Positions 39,086 through 47,457 are shown, counted from the first letter of the stretch. The stretch: 64,000 nucleotides of DNA from Massilia agri (GCF_024753255.1 NZ_JANUHA010000016.1:62001-126000), one strand, 5' to 3'. The notes: generated from the letters alone by a model not told the origin. Program-made: numbers and translations.

Positions 39086-40144
39086 CTAGATGTCGAGCGC
39101 GTCGAGGTGGTAGGGCATCTGCTCGAAGCGCAGGGCGGGGCCGCCGGCCGCGCCATGGCGCACGTCCTCGCCCAGTGCGCCCAGCTTCAGCTCGACCAGC
39201 AGGTCGGCGCCACCCAGGCCGTTCGGAGCGGCGTTGACCACCATGCCGCAGGGCTGGCCCGGGTCTTCCATCGAATAGACTTCGTCGCCGGCGCGCGCGG
39301 CCGGGTTCGCGACCGTCGCGAGGGCCGTACGGCGCTTGAGCTTGCCGAGATACTGGCTGCGCGCGACGATTTCCTGGCCCGGGTAGCAGCCTTTCTTGAA
39401 ATTCACGCCGCCTAGCAGCTCGAGGTTGACCATCTGCGGCACGAACTGTTCCTGGGTGGCGGCAGCGATCTGCGGCACGCCGGCATGGATGGCGGCGAGT
39501 TGCCAGGCCTGGGTCCCGCCCAGCGCCAGTTCGCCGGCGAGGGCGGGCAGGGCGCCGCTCGCCGCTTCCACCGTGGCCAGCCACAGGTAGCGCGGCGCCT
39601 TGAAAGCGTCCAGCAGGCGGATCACGGTGCCGAACTCGCCCTCGACCTTCCCGTAGGGGGCATCGGGGAGCGTGGCCACGTGCCGGCGCAGGGCGGTTTC
39701 GGCTTTGGCGCCGCCCAGGCCCAGCACGGCCGCGAAGGGGGCCTCAGTGGTGGCGTCGCGCAGCTTTGCCTTGGCGCGCAGCACGAACATCGACAGGCGC
39801 TTCTGCAGCGGCGCCTGGATCGCGCGCGGCAGCTGCAAGAACACGGTGTCGGGATCGCGCCAGACCAGGAAGGTCGCCTGCAGGCGGCCCTTCGGGGTGC
39901 AGTAACCGGCCAGGCGGGCCTCGTTCCGGCCCAGGTGTTCGACGTCGTTGGTCAGCTGATTGTGCAGGAAACTGGCGGCATCCTCGCCTTGCACGGCGAT
40001 GAGACCCAGGTCGGTGACCGGGGCCACGAAGCCCTCGGCCAGCTCGGCGGCCGCCAGGGGACGGCCAAAATCTTCCACTTGGGATGCCTCGTCAATATGG
40101 AAACGGGCGCCAAGCGAGGCAAGCGTATCTGTCCAGTTAAGCAT
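39086..40144 (-). CDS. ygfZ: tRNA-modifying / Fe-S assembly protein YgfZ (folate-binding)
   Basis: 352-residue GcvT-like protein that uses folate to support Fe-S enzymes such as MiaB. The signature KGCYPGQEIVARSQYLG with the conserved Cys is present, as are LHNQLTNDVEHLGRNEARLA and CTPKGRLQATFLVW. I chose ATG 40144 (MLNWTDTLASLG); a TTG at 40165 is also in frame. It is divergent from mltG, an arrangement common in betaproteobacteria. Confidence 0.95.
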   Translation of the reverse strand: MLNWTDTLASLGARFHIDEASQVEDFGRPLAAAELAEGFVAPVTDLGLIAVQGEDAASFLHNQLTNDVEHLGRNEARLAGYCTPKGRLQATFLVWRDPDTVFLQLPRAIQAPLQKRLSMFVLRAKAKLRDATTEAPFAAVLGLGGAKAETALRRHVATLPDAPYGKVEGEFGTVIRLLDAFKAPRYLWLATVEAASGALPALAGELALGGTQAWQLAAIHAGVPQIAAATQEQFVPQMVNLELLGGVNFKKGCYPGQEIVARSQYLGKLKRRTALATVANPAARAGDEVYSMEDPGQPCGMVVNAAPNGLGGADLLVELKLGALGEDVRHGAAGGPALRFEQMPYHLDALDI

Positions 40145-40197
40145 AAATCCAGTTAGTATTAGCAATTAGGCTTTATCATTACGGGCTCATTATAAAG

Positions 40198-41256
40198 ATG
40201 TCGGCACAATCGCGCCGGAAGCGGTCCAAGCCGCGGCGCAAACCACAAAAAGAACATATGGCATTCATTAAAAAACTCCTGGTCACCGGCGTCATCGTCT
40301 CGGTGGCCGCGGTCTCCGGCTTTTCCTGGTGGGCCAAGAGCCCCCTCACCACGGAAGGGCCGGTGGTCGAGTTCACCATCAACCCGGGCAGCGGGGTCGG
40401 CGCGGCGGCGCAGCAGATGGCCAAGGCCGGCGTGCCGGTCAACCCGCAGCTGTTCAACATCCTGGCGCGCGTGACGGGCCAGGCCAGCCGGATCAAGGCC
40501 GGCAGCTACGAGCTGAAACCGAATACCTCGCCGCGGCGCCTGCTCACCCAGCTGGTGCGCGGCGAGTTCGCCCAGGAATCGATCACCATCGTCGAAGGCT
40601 GGACCTTCCGCCAGATGCGCGCCGCCGTCCAGGCCCACGCGCGCCTGCGCCACGACACCGTCAAGCTGTCGGACGAAGAGCTCATGAAGAAGATCTCGAC
40701 CGAGTACACGAAGCCGGAAGGGCTCTTCTTCCCGGATACCTATCTCTTCGCCAAGGGTTCGTCGGAACTGGCCATCTACAAGCAGGCGCACCAGGCCATG
40801 CTGAACCACCTGAAGGCCGCCTGGGAGACCCGCGACCCGAGCCTGCCCTACAAGAGCCCCTACGAGGCCTTGATCATGGCCTCGATCATCGAGAAGGAAA
40901 CCGGCCAGAAGAGCGAGCGCACCATGATCGCCGGCGTGTTCGTGAACCGCCTGCGCACCGGCATGATGCTGCAGACCGACCCGGCCGTCATCTACGGCAT
41001 GGGCGAGCGCTTCGCCGGGGACATCCGCAAGAAGGACCTGCAGCTCGACACCCCCTACAATACCTATACGCGCGCCGGGCTGCCCCCGACCCCGATCGCA
41101 CTGCCGGGCATCCAGTCGCTGGCGGCGGCGCTGGCGCCGGCCAAGACCCAGGCCCTGTATTTCGTGGCGCGCGGGGACGGCACCAGCCAGTTCTCGGACA
41201 ACCTGAACGACCACAACCGGGCGGTCAACCAGTACCAGCGACGGACCAATCAATGA
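40198..41256 (+). CDS. mltG: Endolytic murein transglycosylase
   Basis: 352-residue membrane-anchored lytic transglycosylase that cleaves nascent glycan strands. It has a basic cytoplasmic start, one membrane helix ([19 protein letters not shown]), a LysM-like region, and a YceG domain with catalytic Glu in [19 protein letters not shown] and [11 protein letters not shown] are typical. ATG 40198 or ATG 40258 could be the start; the latter gives a shorter cytoplasmic tail. Its stop overlaps an ATG in the tmk frame, so it leads the tmk-holB-pilZ operon. Confidence 0.95.
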   Translation: MSAQSRRKRSKPRRKPQKEHMAFIKKLLVTGVIVSVAAVSGFSWWAKSPLTTEGPVVEFTINPGSGVGAAAQQMAKAGVPVNPQLFNILARVTGQASRIKAGSYELKPNTSPRRLLTQLVRGEFAQESITIVEGWTFRQMRAAVQAHARLRHDTVKLSDEELMKKISTEYTKPEGLFFPDTYLFAKGSSELAIYKQAHQAMLNHLKAAWETRDPSLPYKSPYEALIMASIIEKETGQKSERTMIAGVFVNRLRTGMMLQTDPAVIYGMGERFAGDIRKKDLQLDTPYNTYTRAGLPPTPIALPGIQSLAAALAPAKTQALYFVARGDGTSQFSDNLNDHNRAVNQYQRRTNQ

Positions 41257-41282
41257 GGCAGGGACAGGCTGTAGGAAGTATC

Positions 41283-41891
41283 TTGAGAGGCAAGTTCATC
41301 ACCTTCGAAGGCATCGACGGCGCCGGCAAGTCGACCCACATCGGCTTCGTCGCCGATTTCCTGGCGGCGCGCGGCAAGACCGTGGTGTCCTCGCGCGAAC
41401 CGGGCGGCACGCCGCTGGGCGAGAAGCTGCGCGAGCTGCTGCTGCACGAGAAGATGCACCTGGAAACCGAAGCATTGCTGATGTTCGCCAGCCGCCGCGA
41501 GCACATCGCCCAGGTCATCGAGCCGGGCCTGGTGCGCGGCGACTGGGTGCTGTCGGACCGTTTTACGGATGCCAGCTTCGCCTACCAGAGCGGCGGCCGC
41601 GGCATGGACCGCGGCAAGATGGAGGCGCTCGAAGCGTGGGTGCATCCGCAGCTGCAGCCGGACCTGACCCTGCTGTTCGACGTGCCCCTGGAAGTGGCGC
41701 GCGAGCGCCTGGATGCGACGCGTACCCTCGACAAGTTCGAGCGCGAGCAGACTGAATTTTTCGAGAAATGTCGCGGCGAGTATCTTCGCCGGGCCTCCCA
41801 GTACCCGGAGCGCTTCGTCGTGATCGACTCGACCCGGGCGATTCCCGCGATCCAGTCGCAGCTGTCGCAAGTGTTGGAGAAATTGTTGTGA
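41283..41891 (+). CDS. tmk: Thymidylate kinase
   Basis: 202-residue dTMP kinase for dTTP synthesis. P-loop [11 protein letters not shown], the DR motif [17 protein letters not shown] and the LID region [17 protein letters not shown] are all present. TTG 41283 has AGGAAG six bases upstream and gives the usual N-terminus (RGKFITFEG). The alternative ATG 41253 overlaps the mltG stop (ATGA) and would add ten residues. The holB start overlaps its stop. Confidence 0.95.
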   Translation: MRGKFITFEGIDGAGKSTHIGFVADFLAARGKTVVSSREPGGTPLGEKLRELLLHEKMHLETEALLMFASRREHIAQVIEPGLVRGDWVLSDRFTDASFAYQSGGRGMDRGKMEALEAWVHPQLQPDLTLLFDVPLEVARERLDATRTLDKFEREQTEFFEKCRGEYLRRASQYPERFVVIDSTRAIPAIQSQLSQVLEKLL

Positions 41892-42913
41892 CGATGTACC
41901 CCTGGCAGGTGGACGCCTGGTCCCGCCTGCAGCAGATGCGCGAGCGCCTGCCCCACGCCATCCTGTTCCACGGCCCGCTTGGCGTCGGCAAGGCCGACTT
42001 CATGGAGACTTTCGCCCAGGCCCTGCTGTGCGAGAACGTGCGCCCGGACGGCCACGCCTGTGGCGAATGCGCGTCCTGCGGCTGGTTCCTGCAGAACAAC
42101 CACCCCGACTACCGCCGCGTGCGGCCCGAGGCCCTGGAAGACGAACCCGCCGGCGAGGCAGAAGAGGGCGCCGAACCCGCCGGCAAGGCCAAGTCGAGCA
42201 AGGCGCCGTCGAAAGAGATCAAGATCGAGCAGATCCGCGCGCTCGCGGACTTCATGAACATTTCCACGCACCGGCAGGGCCTGCGCGTGGTGGTCCTGTA
42301 TCCGGCCGAGGCGCTGAACATGCCGGCCTCGAATGCGCTGCTGAAAACCCTGGAGGAGCCACCGCCGGGCACCGTCTTCCTGCTGGCCTCGAACAGCCTG
42401 GACCGCCTGCTGCCGACCATCCTGTCGCGCTGCCGCAAGTTCGCCCTGCCGATGCCGGCCCACGAGGAAGCGCTGGCCTGGCTCAAGGCGCAGGGCGTGC
42501 AGGATGCCGACAGCTGGCTGCGCGAGCAGGGCGGCGCCCCGCTGGCGGCGCTGCGGGAATCCGAGTCCGGCAGCCGCGAAGACCTGGACACCCTGCTGCA
42601 TTTCCTGGCAACGCCAAGCGTGGATGGCGCCCTGCGCACCGCGGACAAGCTATCCAAGGCCGCCTTGCCGGCGCTGGTGGCGTGGCAGCAGCGCTGGCTT
42701 TACGATGTGCTCTCGATGAAGCTGTCCGGCCGAATCCGCTATTATCCGCGCTACCAGAGGGAGGTTTCCCAGCTGGCCGGCCGCGTGCCCACGGCAAAGC
42801 TGAACCGCGCCATCAAGGGGCTCGGGGAGCGCCGGGCCGTGGCGGACCACCCCCTTTCTGCGAAATTATTTGTAGAAGATATGTTGCTTGAGTACACTTC
42901 GTGCTGCGCATGA
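41888..42913 (+). CDS. holB: DNA polymerase III subunit delta'
   Basis: 341-residue clamp-loader subunit. The AAA+ P-loop is degenerate [10 protein letters not shown]. The zinc module is CGECASC with an upstream Cys (about 46-62), followed by a charged Ala/Glu/Lys-rich insert ([20 protein letters not shown]) and sensor-1 region [23 protein letters not shown] 41888 overlaps the tmk TGA and has GGAG upstream; ATG 41894 is the alternative. Part of the conserved tmk-holB-pilZ operon. Confidence 0.94.
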   Translation: MTMYPWQVDAWSRLQQMRERLPHAILFHGPLGVGKADFMETFAQALLCENVRPDGHACGECASCGWFLQNNHPDYRRVRPEALEDEPAGEAEEGAEPAGKAKSSKAPSKEIKIEQIRALADFMNISTHRQGLRVVVLYPAEALNMPASNALLKTLEEPPPGTVFLLASNSLDRLLPTILSRCRKFALPMPAHEEALAWLKAQGVQDADSWLREQGGAPLAALRESESGSREDLDTLLHFLATPSVDGALRTADKLSKAALPALVAWQQRWLYDVLSMKLSGRIRYYPRYQREVSQLAGRVPTAKLNRAIKGLGERRAVADHPLSAKLFVEDMLLEYTSCCA

Positions 42914-42923
42914 AAGGAATCCG

Positions 42924-43301
42924 ATGAACGCCACGACGAACGACCCGACCGCCCCGCAGCAGCCGCGGCCGTCCGTCCTGTCGCTCGCGATCAAGGAAAA
43001 GGCGGCCCTGTACGCCGCCTACATGCCTTTCCTGAAGAATGGCGGCATGTTCGTGCCGACCACCAAACCCTACAAGATCGGCGACGAGATCTACCTGATC
43101 CTGTCCCTGATGGACGACCCGAACAAATACCCGATCGCCGGCAAGGTCGCCTGGATCACGCCGGCCGGGGCCAACAACAGCAAGGCACAGGGCATCGGCG
43201 TGCACTTCCCCGCCGACGAGGCGGGCCAGCGCGCCAAGGCGCGCATCGAAGAGATCCTCGGCGCGGCCCTGCGCTCGGCGCGCGCCACCCACACGCTCTG
43301 A
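42924..43301 (+). CDS. pilZ: Type IV pilus assembly protein PilZ
   Basis: 125-residue PilZ-domain protein: FLKNGGMFVPTTKPYKIGDE, LSLMDDPNKYPIAGKVAWIT, and GIGVHFP near the end. It lacks the N-terminal RxxxR needed for c-di-GMP binding, as expected for the original PilZ that works with PilB and FimX in pilus biogenesis. ATG 42924 follows AAAGGAATCCG, 10 bp after holB. In related genomes tatD usually follows directly; here other genes intervene. Confidence 0.92.
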   Translation: MNATTNDPTAPQQPRPSVLSLAIKEKAALYAAYMPFLKNGGMFVPTTKPYKIGDEIYLILSLMDDPNKYPIAGKVAWITPAGANNSKAQGIGVHFPADEAGQRAKARIEEILGAALRSARATHTL

Positions 43302-43349
43302 TTCAATTTAATTTACCTATTTCGGTTTCGCATTAGCTGCGCTTAATCT

Positions 43350-43868
43350 ATGCCGTCCTACGTTCACCGCCTGGCCACCCGCGACGACCTGCCCGTCATC
43401 GTCGATATCTACAATTCCACCGTCGCCTCGCGCGAAGTCACCGCGGACACCGAGCCCATCACGGTCCAGTCGCGCGAGCAGTGGTTCGCGGACCATACGC
43501 CGGAGCGGCGTCCGCTGTGGGTGATCCACGACGCCGACGACAAGAGCGACAAGCCAGCGGTGATCGGCTGGCTGTCCTACTCGAATTTCTACGGCCGCCC
43601 GGCCTATTCCGGCACGGCCGAAGTGTCGATCTACATCGCGGAACAAGCGCGCGGCAAGGGGATCGGGCGCTACTGCTTAGAGCTCGCCATCGCGCATGCG
43701 CCGCGGGTGGACGTGCACACCCTGCTGGGTTTCATCTTCGGCCACAATGCGCCGAGCCTGGCGCTGTTCGGCAAGTACGGCTTCGAGAAATGGGCGCATT
43801 TCCCGCGCGTGGCCAATCTCGACGGCGTCGAGCGCGACCTCATCATCCTGGGCAAGCGCGTCGCCTGA
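43350..43868 (+). CDS. GNAT family N-acetyltransferase (phosphinothricin-acetyltransferase-like)
   Basis: 172-residue acetyltransferase with a full GNAT fold: VHRLATRDDLPVIVDIYNST, the conserved ESREQWF-like segment (VQSREQWFADHTPERRPLWV), acetyl-CoA site AEQARGKGIGRYCLELAI and C-terminal ALFGKYGFEKWAHFPRVANL. The layout resembles PAT/YncA amine acetyltransferases; the substrate is unknown. ATG 43350 lacks a strong ribosome site. Together with the following SRPBCC-ArsR pair it separates pilZ from tatD. Confidence 0.88.
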   Translation: MPSYVHRLATRDDLPVIVDIYNSTVASREVTADTEPITVQSREQWFADHTPERRPLWVIHDADDKSDKPAVIGWLSYSNFYGRPAYSGTAEVSIYIAEQARGKGIGRYCLELAIAHAPRVDVHTLLGFIFGHNAPSLALFGKYGFEKWAHFPRVANLDGVERDLIILGKRVA

Positions 43869-43876
43869 TCCTCGTT

Positions 43877-43896
43877 GTGCAACAAAATGGTTGCAC
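43877..43896 (+). promoter_or_regulatory. Operator copy 1 of the SRPBCC-ArsR operon
   Basis: GTGCAAC-N6-GTTGCAC, a perfect 7+6+7 palindrome nine bases after the GNAT stop. Its right arm contains the candidate -35 (TTGCAC). A near-identical second copy lies with its centre 40 bp downstream, about four helical turns away. Confidence 0.75.
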
Positions 43897-43918
43897 TATG
43901 ACGCAAATCCTCTATAAT
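43891..43918 (+). promoter_or_regulatory. Promoter of the SRPBCC-ArsR operon
   Basis: Perfect -10 TATAAT (43913-43918) with a weak -35 TTGCAC (43891-43896), spacer 16. Both hexamers touch operator arms, which is consistent with repression by occlusion. Confidence 0.7.
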
Positions 43919-43936
43919 GCAACCATCTAGTTGCAC
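43918..43936 (+). promoter_or_regulatory. Operator copy 2 of the SRPBCC-ArsR operon
   Basis: TGCAAC-N6-GTTGCAC, the same dyad as copy 1 with one base of the left arm changed, starting at the last base of the -10 box and ending 14 nt before the SRPBCC ATG. Confidence 0.75.
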
Positions 43937-43950
43937 TTCATGGAGGATGT

Positions 43951-44469
43951 ATGGAATCGCTCGACCGTATCGAAAAGCGTATCGACCTGCAGGCCAGCCG
44001 GGAGCGCGTCTGGCATGCGCTCACCGACCACCGGGAATTCGGCAAGTGGTTTGGCGTCGTGCTGGACCAGCCCTTCAAGCCGGGTGAGACGGTCACCGGC
44101 ACCTTCACCATGCAGTTCGACGAAGCCCGCATCATGGCGCACCAGCGCACGCTCGGTGTGGAAGCTTCCGGCATCCGCCCGATCGCACCCAACACGGTGT
44201 TCTGCACCGTCGAGCGGATGGATGCGCCGCATGCCTTCAGCTTCCGCTGGATTCCTTACGGGATCGACGCCGAGTGCGATCCCGCACGCGAGCCGACCAC
44301 CCTCGTCGAATTCACGCTGGAGGAAAAGGGCGCCGGCACCAGCTTGACCATCATCGAATCCGGATTCAGCCGCGTCCCCGAGCACCGGCGCCTGCGCGCC
44401 TTCCGCATGAACGAGGGCGGCTGGGCGGCCCAGCTTGACAACATCCGGCGCCATGTCGACCAGCAGTGA
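43951..44469 (+). CDS. SRPBCC (AHSA1-like) domain protein
   Basis: 172-residue START/Bet v1-fold protein: IEKRIDLQASRERVWHALTD then HREFGKWFGVVLDQPFKPGE, a central beta-sheet, and a C-terminal helix NEGGWAAQLDNIRRHVDQQ. Members bind hydrophobic ligands or assist Hsp90; many are paired with ArsR regulators, as here. ATG 43951 follows TGGAGGATGT. Its last 17 nt overlap the ArsR gene. Two matching operators precede it. Ligand unknown. Confidence 0.9.
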   Translation: MESLDRIEKRIDLQASRERVWHALTDHREFGKWFGVVLDQPFKPGETVTGTFTMQFDEARIMAHQRTLGVEASGIRPIAPNTVFCTVERMDAPHAFSFRWIPYGIDAECDPAREPTTLVEFTLEEKGAGTSLTIIESGFSRVPEHRRLRAFRMNEGGWAAQLDNIRRHVDQQ

Positions 44470-44779
44470 AGGCGAACTCGCCCAGCTGTTCGCAGCCCTG
44501 GGCGATAGCGGCCGCCTGCAGCTGATCAGGCGCCTGCTGGCGGCCGGGGCGGTGTCGGCCACCGTGCTGGCGGACGGCGAAGCGGTCAGCCGCCAGGCCA
44601 TCGTCAAGCAGCTGCAGGTATTGGAGGCCGCAGGCCTGGTCACGCACAGCCGCCAGGGCCGGGAAGTGCTGTACGCCCTCGACGCGCGCCGGCTGCAGGA
44701 GGCGCGCGCCTACCTCGACGCCGTGTCCGCGCACTGGGACGCCTCGCTGGAGCGCCTGCGCGGGCTGCTGGAATCCTAG
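44453..44779 (+). CDS. ArsR family transcriptional regulator
   Basis: 108-residue winged-helix repressor: LFAALGDSGRLQLIRRLLAA, recognition helix region EAVSRQAIVKQLQVLEAAGL, wing VTHSRQGREVLYALD. There are no cysteine metal site residues, so it is not an arsenic or metal sensor of the classical kind; it belongs to the ArsR group that sits with SRPBCC proteins. The start overlaps the SRPBCC gene by 17 nt. It very probably represses its own operon through the two GTGCAAC/GTTGCAC dyads. Confidence 0.9.
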   Translation: MSTSSEGELAQLFAALGDSGRLQLIRRLLAAGAVSATVLADGEAVSRQAIVKQLQVLEAAGLVTHSRQGREVLYALDARRLQEARAYLDAVSAHWDASLERLRGLLES

Positions 44780-44798
44780 CCCAACACCGGCAAACCCT

Positions 44799-44883
44799 GG
44801 TGTCAGGTCTGACAAATGGACACGAGCTCAGCAATATTGGCTCGCAACTGTTGAGTTCGTGTCCGAATGTCAGACCTGACACC
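44799..44883. repeat. Long REP-like palindrome (85 nt)
   Basis: Two 27-nt arms (44799-44825 and 44857-44883) pair at 24 of 27 positions, as a 16-bp outer stem and an 8-bp inner stem around a 3x3 internal loop. A further CTCA/TGAG pairing closes a loop of about 21 nt. It contains no coding frame and no T-tract. The size and structure resemble intergenic REP/BIME elements mobilised by RAYT transposases. No RAYT gene or second copy is visible here. Confidence 0.75.
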
Positions 44884-44951
44884 GAGGTTGTTGTCGGGAT
44901 GGTGGCCGGGCCAAGGCGACGGCCGTCCGCTCGCTGCATTAAAATGACGGG

Positions 44952-45734
44952 ATGTTCATCGATTCCCACTGCCATATCAATTTTCCGGAGCTGGCAGCCC
45001 GGATGCCCGAGATCCTCGCCAGGATGGCCGAAAACAGGGTGACCCACGCCCTGTGCGTGTCGGTCGACCTGCCGGACTTCCCCCAGGTGCTGGCCCTGGC
45101 CGAGCAATATCCGCATATCTACGCTTCGGTCGGCGTCCACCCCGACTACGAAGACACGCCGGAACCGACCGTGCAGCAGCTGGTCGAGCTGGCGAACCAT
45201 CCGAAGATCGTCGCCATCGGCGAGACCGGCCTGGACTACTACCGCCTGGAGGGCGACCTGGAATGGCAGCGCGAGCGCTTCCGCACCCATATCCGCGCTT
45301 CACGCGAGACCCGCAAGCCCCTGATCATCCACACCCGGGCGGCCAGCGCCGACACCATCCGCCTGATGAAGGAAGAGGGCGCCGGCACGGACGCCGGCGG
45401 CGTTGCGGGCGTCATGCACTGCTTCACGGAGTCGCTGGAAGTGGCCCAGGCCGCCATGGAGCAGGGCTTCTATATTTCCTTCTCCGGCATCGTGACCTTC
45501 AAGAGCGCGAAGGAGCTGCAGGAAGTGGCCCGGGCCGTGCCGCTCGAGCGCATGCTGATCGAGACCGATTCGCCGTATCTGGCCCCGGTGCCCTTCCGCG
45601 GCAAGATGAACGAGCCGGGCTATGTGGCCCACGTGGGCGAGTTCATCGCCAACCTCAAGGGCGTGTCGCTCCCCGAGCTGGCGCGCCAGACCAGCGAGAA
45701 TTTCTTCACCCTGTTCAGTACCGCGAAGGCCTGA
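44952..45734 (+). CDS. tatD: TatD family metal-dependent hydrolase
   Basis: 260-residue TIM-barrel DNase/hydrolase. Metal ligands are visible: HCH in FIDSHCHINFPE, Glu in AIGETGLDYYR, His in PLIIHTRAA, His in GVMHCFTES and Asp in LIETDSPYLAP. It belongs to the YcfH-like group that lies beside holB in many genomes, which fits the nearby mltG-tmk-holB-pilZ genes. An ankyrin gene follows 3 bp later. Cellular substrate uncertain. Confidence 0.95.
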   Translation: MFIDSHCHINFPELAARMPEILARMAENRVTHALCVSVDLPDFPQVLALAEQYPHIYASVGVHPDYEDTPEPTVQQLVELANHPKIVAIGETGLDYYRLEGDLEWQRERFRTHIRASRETRKPLIIHTRAASADTIRLMKEEGAGTDAGGVAGVMHCFTESLEVAQAAMEQGFYISFSGIVTFKSAKELQEVARAVPLERMLIETDSPYLAPVPFRGKMNEPGYVAHVGEFIANLKGVSLPELARQTSENFFTLFSTAKA

Positions 45735-45737
45735 ATC

Positions 45738-46406
45738 ATGCGTCCACCCATGCGTTCATTCATCCTGCCTGCCTTTGTACTGGCCGCCACCCTGCACGGG
45801 AGCCTGGCCGCTGCCGCCACGCCCGAGGAGCGCACGGCCTTCTTCCGTGCGGTCCAGCTGAACGATACGAAGACCGTGACGGAAATGGTGGGCAAGGTGG
45901 TGAACGCCAACGAGATCAACCCGCTCGGCGGCGAGCCGGCCCTGGTGCTGGCGGTGCGCGAGGACGCGATGGGCGTGTTCCGGGCCCTGCTGGCCCACCC
46001 GGGCACCGACCTCGAAGCGCAGGCCATGAACGGCAACACCGCCCTGATGATGGCGGCGTTCAAGCGCAACAAGGCGGCCGCCCAGGCCCTGCTGGAGCGC
46101 GGCGCCGCCGTGAACCGGGCCGGCTGGACCCCGCTGCACTATGCGGCCGCCAGCGGCGACGAGGACATTGCACGCCTGCTCATCGCCCGCAAGGCGAAGC
46201 TCGATGCGCGCTCGCCGCGCGCGAGCGGCGCCTATACGCCCCTGATGATGGCGGCGCGCGAGGGGCAGGAGGGAGTCGCACGGCTGCTGCTGGCCCAGGG
46301 CGCCGATCCGCGCCTGAGGAATGGCGAGGGCCTTACCGCCGTGCAGATCGCCGAGCGCGCCGGCCGCGACGATATCGCCAGGGCGATTTCCAGCTTCAAG
46401 CGCTGA
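45738..46406 (+). CDS. Exported ankyrin-repeat protein
   Basis: 222 residues with a signal peptide (FILPAFVLAATLHGSLAAAA) and four or five ankyrin repeats: GEPALVLAVREDAMGVFRAL, GNTALMMAAFKRNKAAAQAL, GWTPLHYAAASGDEDIARLL and AYTPLMMAAREGQEGVARLL. It is probably periplasmic and mediates protein contacts. The tatD-ankyrin adjacency is common in Burkholderiales, and the 3-bp gap indicates cotranscription. Partner unknown. Confidence 0.9.
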   Translation: MRPPMRSFILPAFVLAATLHGSLAAAATPEERTAFFRAVQLNDTKTVTEMVGKVVNANEINPLGGEPALVLAVREDAMGVFRALLAHPGTDLEAQAMNGNTALMMAAFKRNKAAAQALLERGAAVNRAGWTPLHYAAASGDEDIARLLIARKAKLDARSPRASGAYTPLMMAAREGQEGVARLLLAQGADPRLRNGEGLTAVQIAERAGRDDIARAISSFKR

Positions 46407-46505
46407 CGCTTTAACATTCCTTCACGGAACTGGACGGTAAACACCCTCCAGCTCCGCGCATGGGCCGCATGTTTCCTTGGCCATAATGCTTGCACGACCT
46501 GAAAT

Positions 46506-46525
46506 GTGCACATCACGTGCACATC
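46506..46525 (+). repeat. Tandem GTGCACATC direct repeat before the PRMT-like gene
   Basis: GTGCACATC at 46506-46514 and again at 46517-46525, an 11-bp period (one helical turn), 18 nt upstream of the ATG. Each copy contains the palindrome GTGCAC. It could be a regulator site in the leader or a chance repeat. Confidence 0.35.
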
Positions 46526-46542
46526 GTGCGAGAAGGAAGACC

Positions 46543-47457
46543 ATGCTGAACGAACGCGAAATCGAAAGCTGCTACCTGGGGCAGTTCATTCCAGTCCACT
46601 ACCATCACAATATGCTGATGGACCAGAACCGGATGCACAGCTTCAAGTCCGCCATCCACTATGCCGTCAAGCCGGGCGCCAAAGTGCTCGAACTGGGCGG
46701 CGGCACCGGCGTGCTGTCCTTTTTCGCAGCCCAGCAGGCGGCCAAGGTCTACTGCGTCGAATACAACCCGGACATGGTGCGCGAGGCGCGCAAGTTCCTG
46801 GCGATGAACCCGAACGGCCACAAGGTCGAGGTGATCCACGCCGACGCCTTCGAGTACCTGCCGCCCGAGCCGGTCGACGTCGTGATCTGCGAGATGATCC
46901 ACGTGGCCATGTTGCGCGAAAAGCAGGTCGAGGTCATCGAATCGTTCAAGCGACGCTATCTCGCCAAGTTCGGCGGCCCGCTGCCGGTCTTCCTGCCGGA
47001 AGCCGTGATCATGGCGGCCCAGCCGATCTCGCAGGAATACGATTTCGAGGGCTTCCACGCGCCGATCGTGCAGTTCCAGGAGACCGGCGTGATCTGGCCA
47101 GGCACCGTCGAGCTGGGCCAGCCGGCCGTCTACAGCGTGATCGACTTCAGCCAGCCGGTCGACAGTGTGTTCGCCTGGGAGGGCGCGATCATGATCGAGA
47201 AGGGCGGCCTGCTCAACGCCATGCGCTTCATCACCAAGAACGTGCTGGCCATCGTGCAGGAACAGTCGACCACGATCGACTGGCTCAACCACTACATGAC
47301 CCTGCCGCTGGCCAACCCGATGCAGGTGGAGGCGGGCGACATGCTGCACGTGGCCTTCCAGTACCGCGCCGGCGGCTCGATCCCGTCGCTGCAGGCCTCG
47401 ATCCAGGCGCAGGTGATCAACCAGAAGGTCCTCGAGCCGGCCCCGGCCTTCGCCTGA
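46543..47457 (+). CDS. PRMT-like SAM-dependent methyltransferase
   Basis: 304-residue class I methyltransferase whose plan follows protein arginine methyltransferases. It has YHHNMLMDQNRMHSFKSAIH (PRMT N-terminal helix), SAM motif I VLELGGGTGVLSFFAA (48-63), acidic VYCVEYNP, and ICEMIHVAMLRE, where Glu117 and Glu126 have the nine-residue spacing of the PRMT double-E hairpin. A beta-barrel-like C-terminal region follows (VDSVFAWEGAIMIEKGGLLN). ATG 46543 follows AGGAAGACC. The substrate could be protein arginine or a small molecule. The C-terminal THW loop of eukaryotic PRMTs is not evident. Confidence 0.82.
   Translation: MLNEREIESCYLGQFIPVHYHHNMLMDQNRMHSFKSAIHYAVKPGAKVLELGGGTGVLSFFAAQQAAKVYCVEYNPDMVREARKFLAMNPNGHKVEVIHADAFEYLPPEPVDVVICEMIHVAMLREKQVEVIESFKRRYLAKFGGPLPVFLPEAVIMAAQPISQEYDFEGFHAPIVQFQETGVIWPGTVELGQPAVYSVIDFSQPVDSVFAWEGAIMIEKGGLLNAMRFITKNVLAIVQEQSTTIDWLNHYMTLPLANPMQVEAGDMLHVAFQYRAGGSIPSLQASIQAQVINQKVLEPAPAFA

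Noticed and set aside
45053-46414. 453-residue plus-strand frame overlapping tatD and the ankyrin gene
   Set aside because: Out of frame with both recognised proteins; Arg/Gly/Pro-rich noise.
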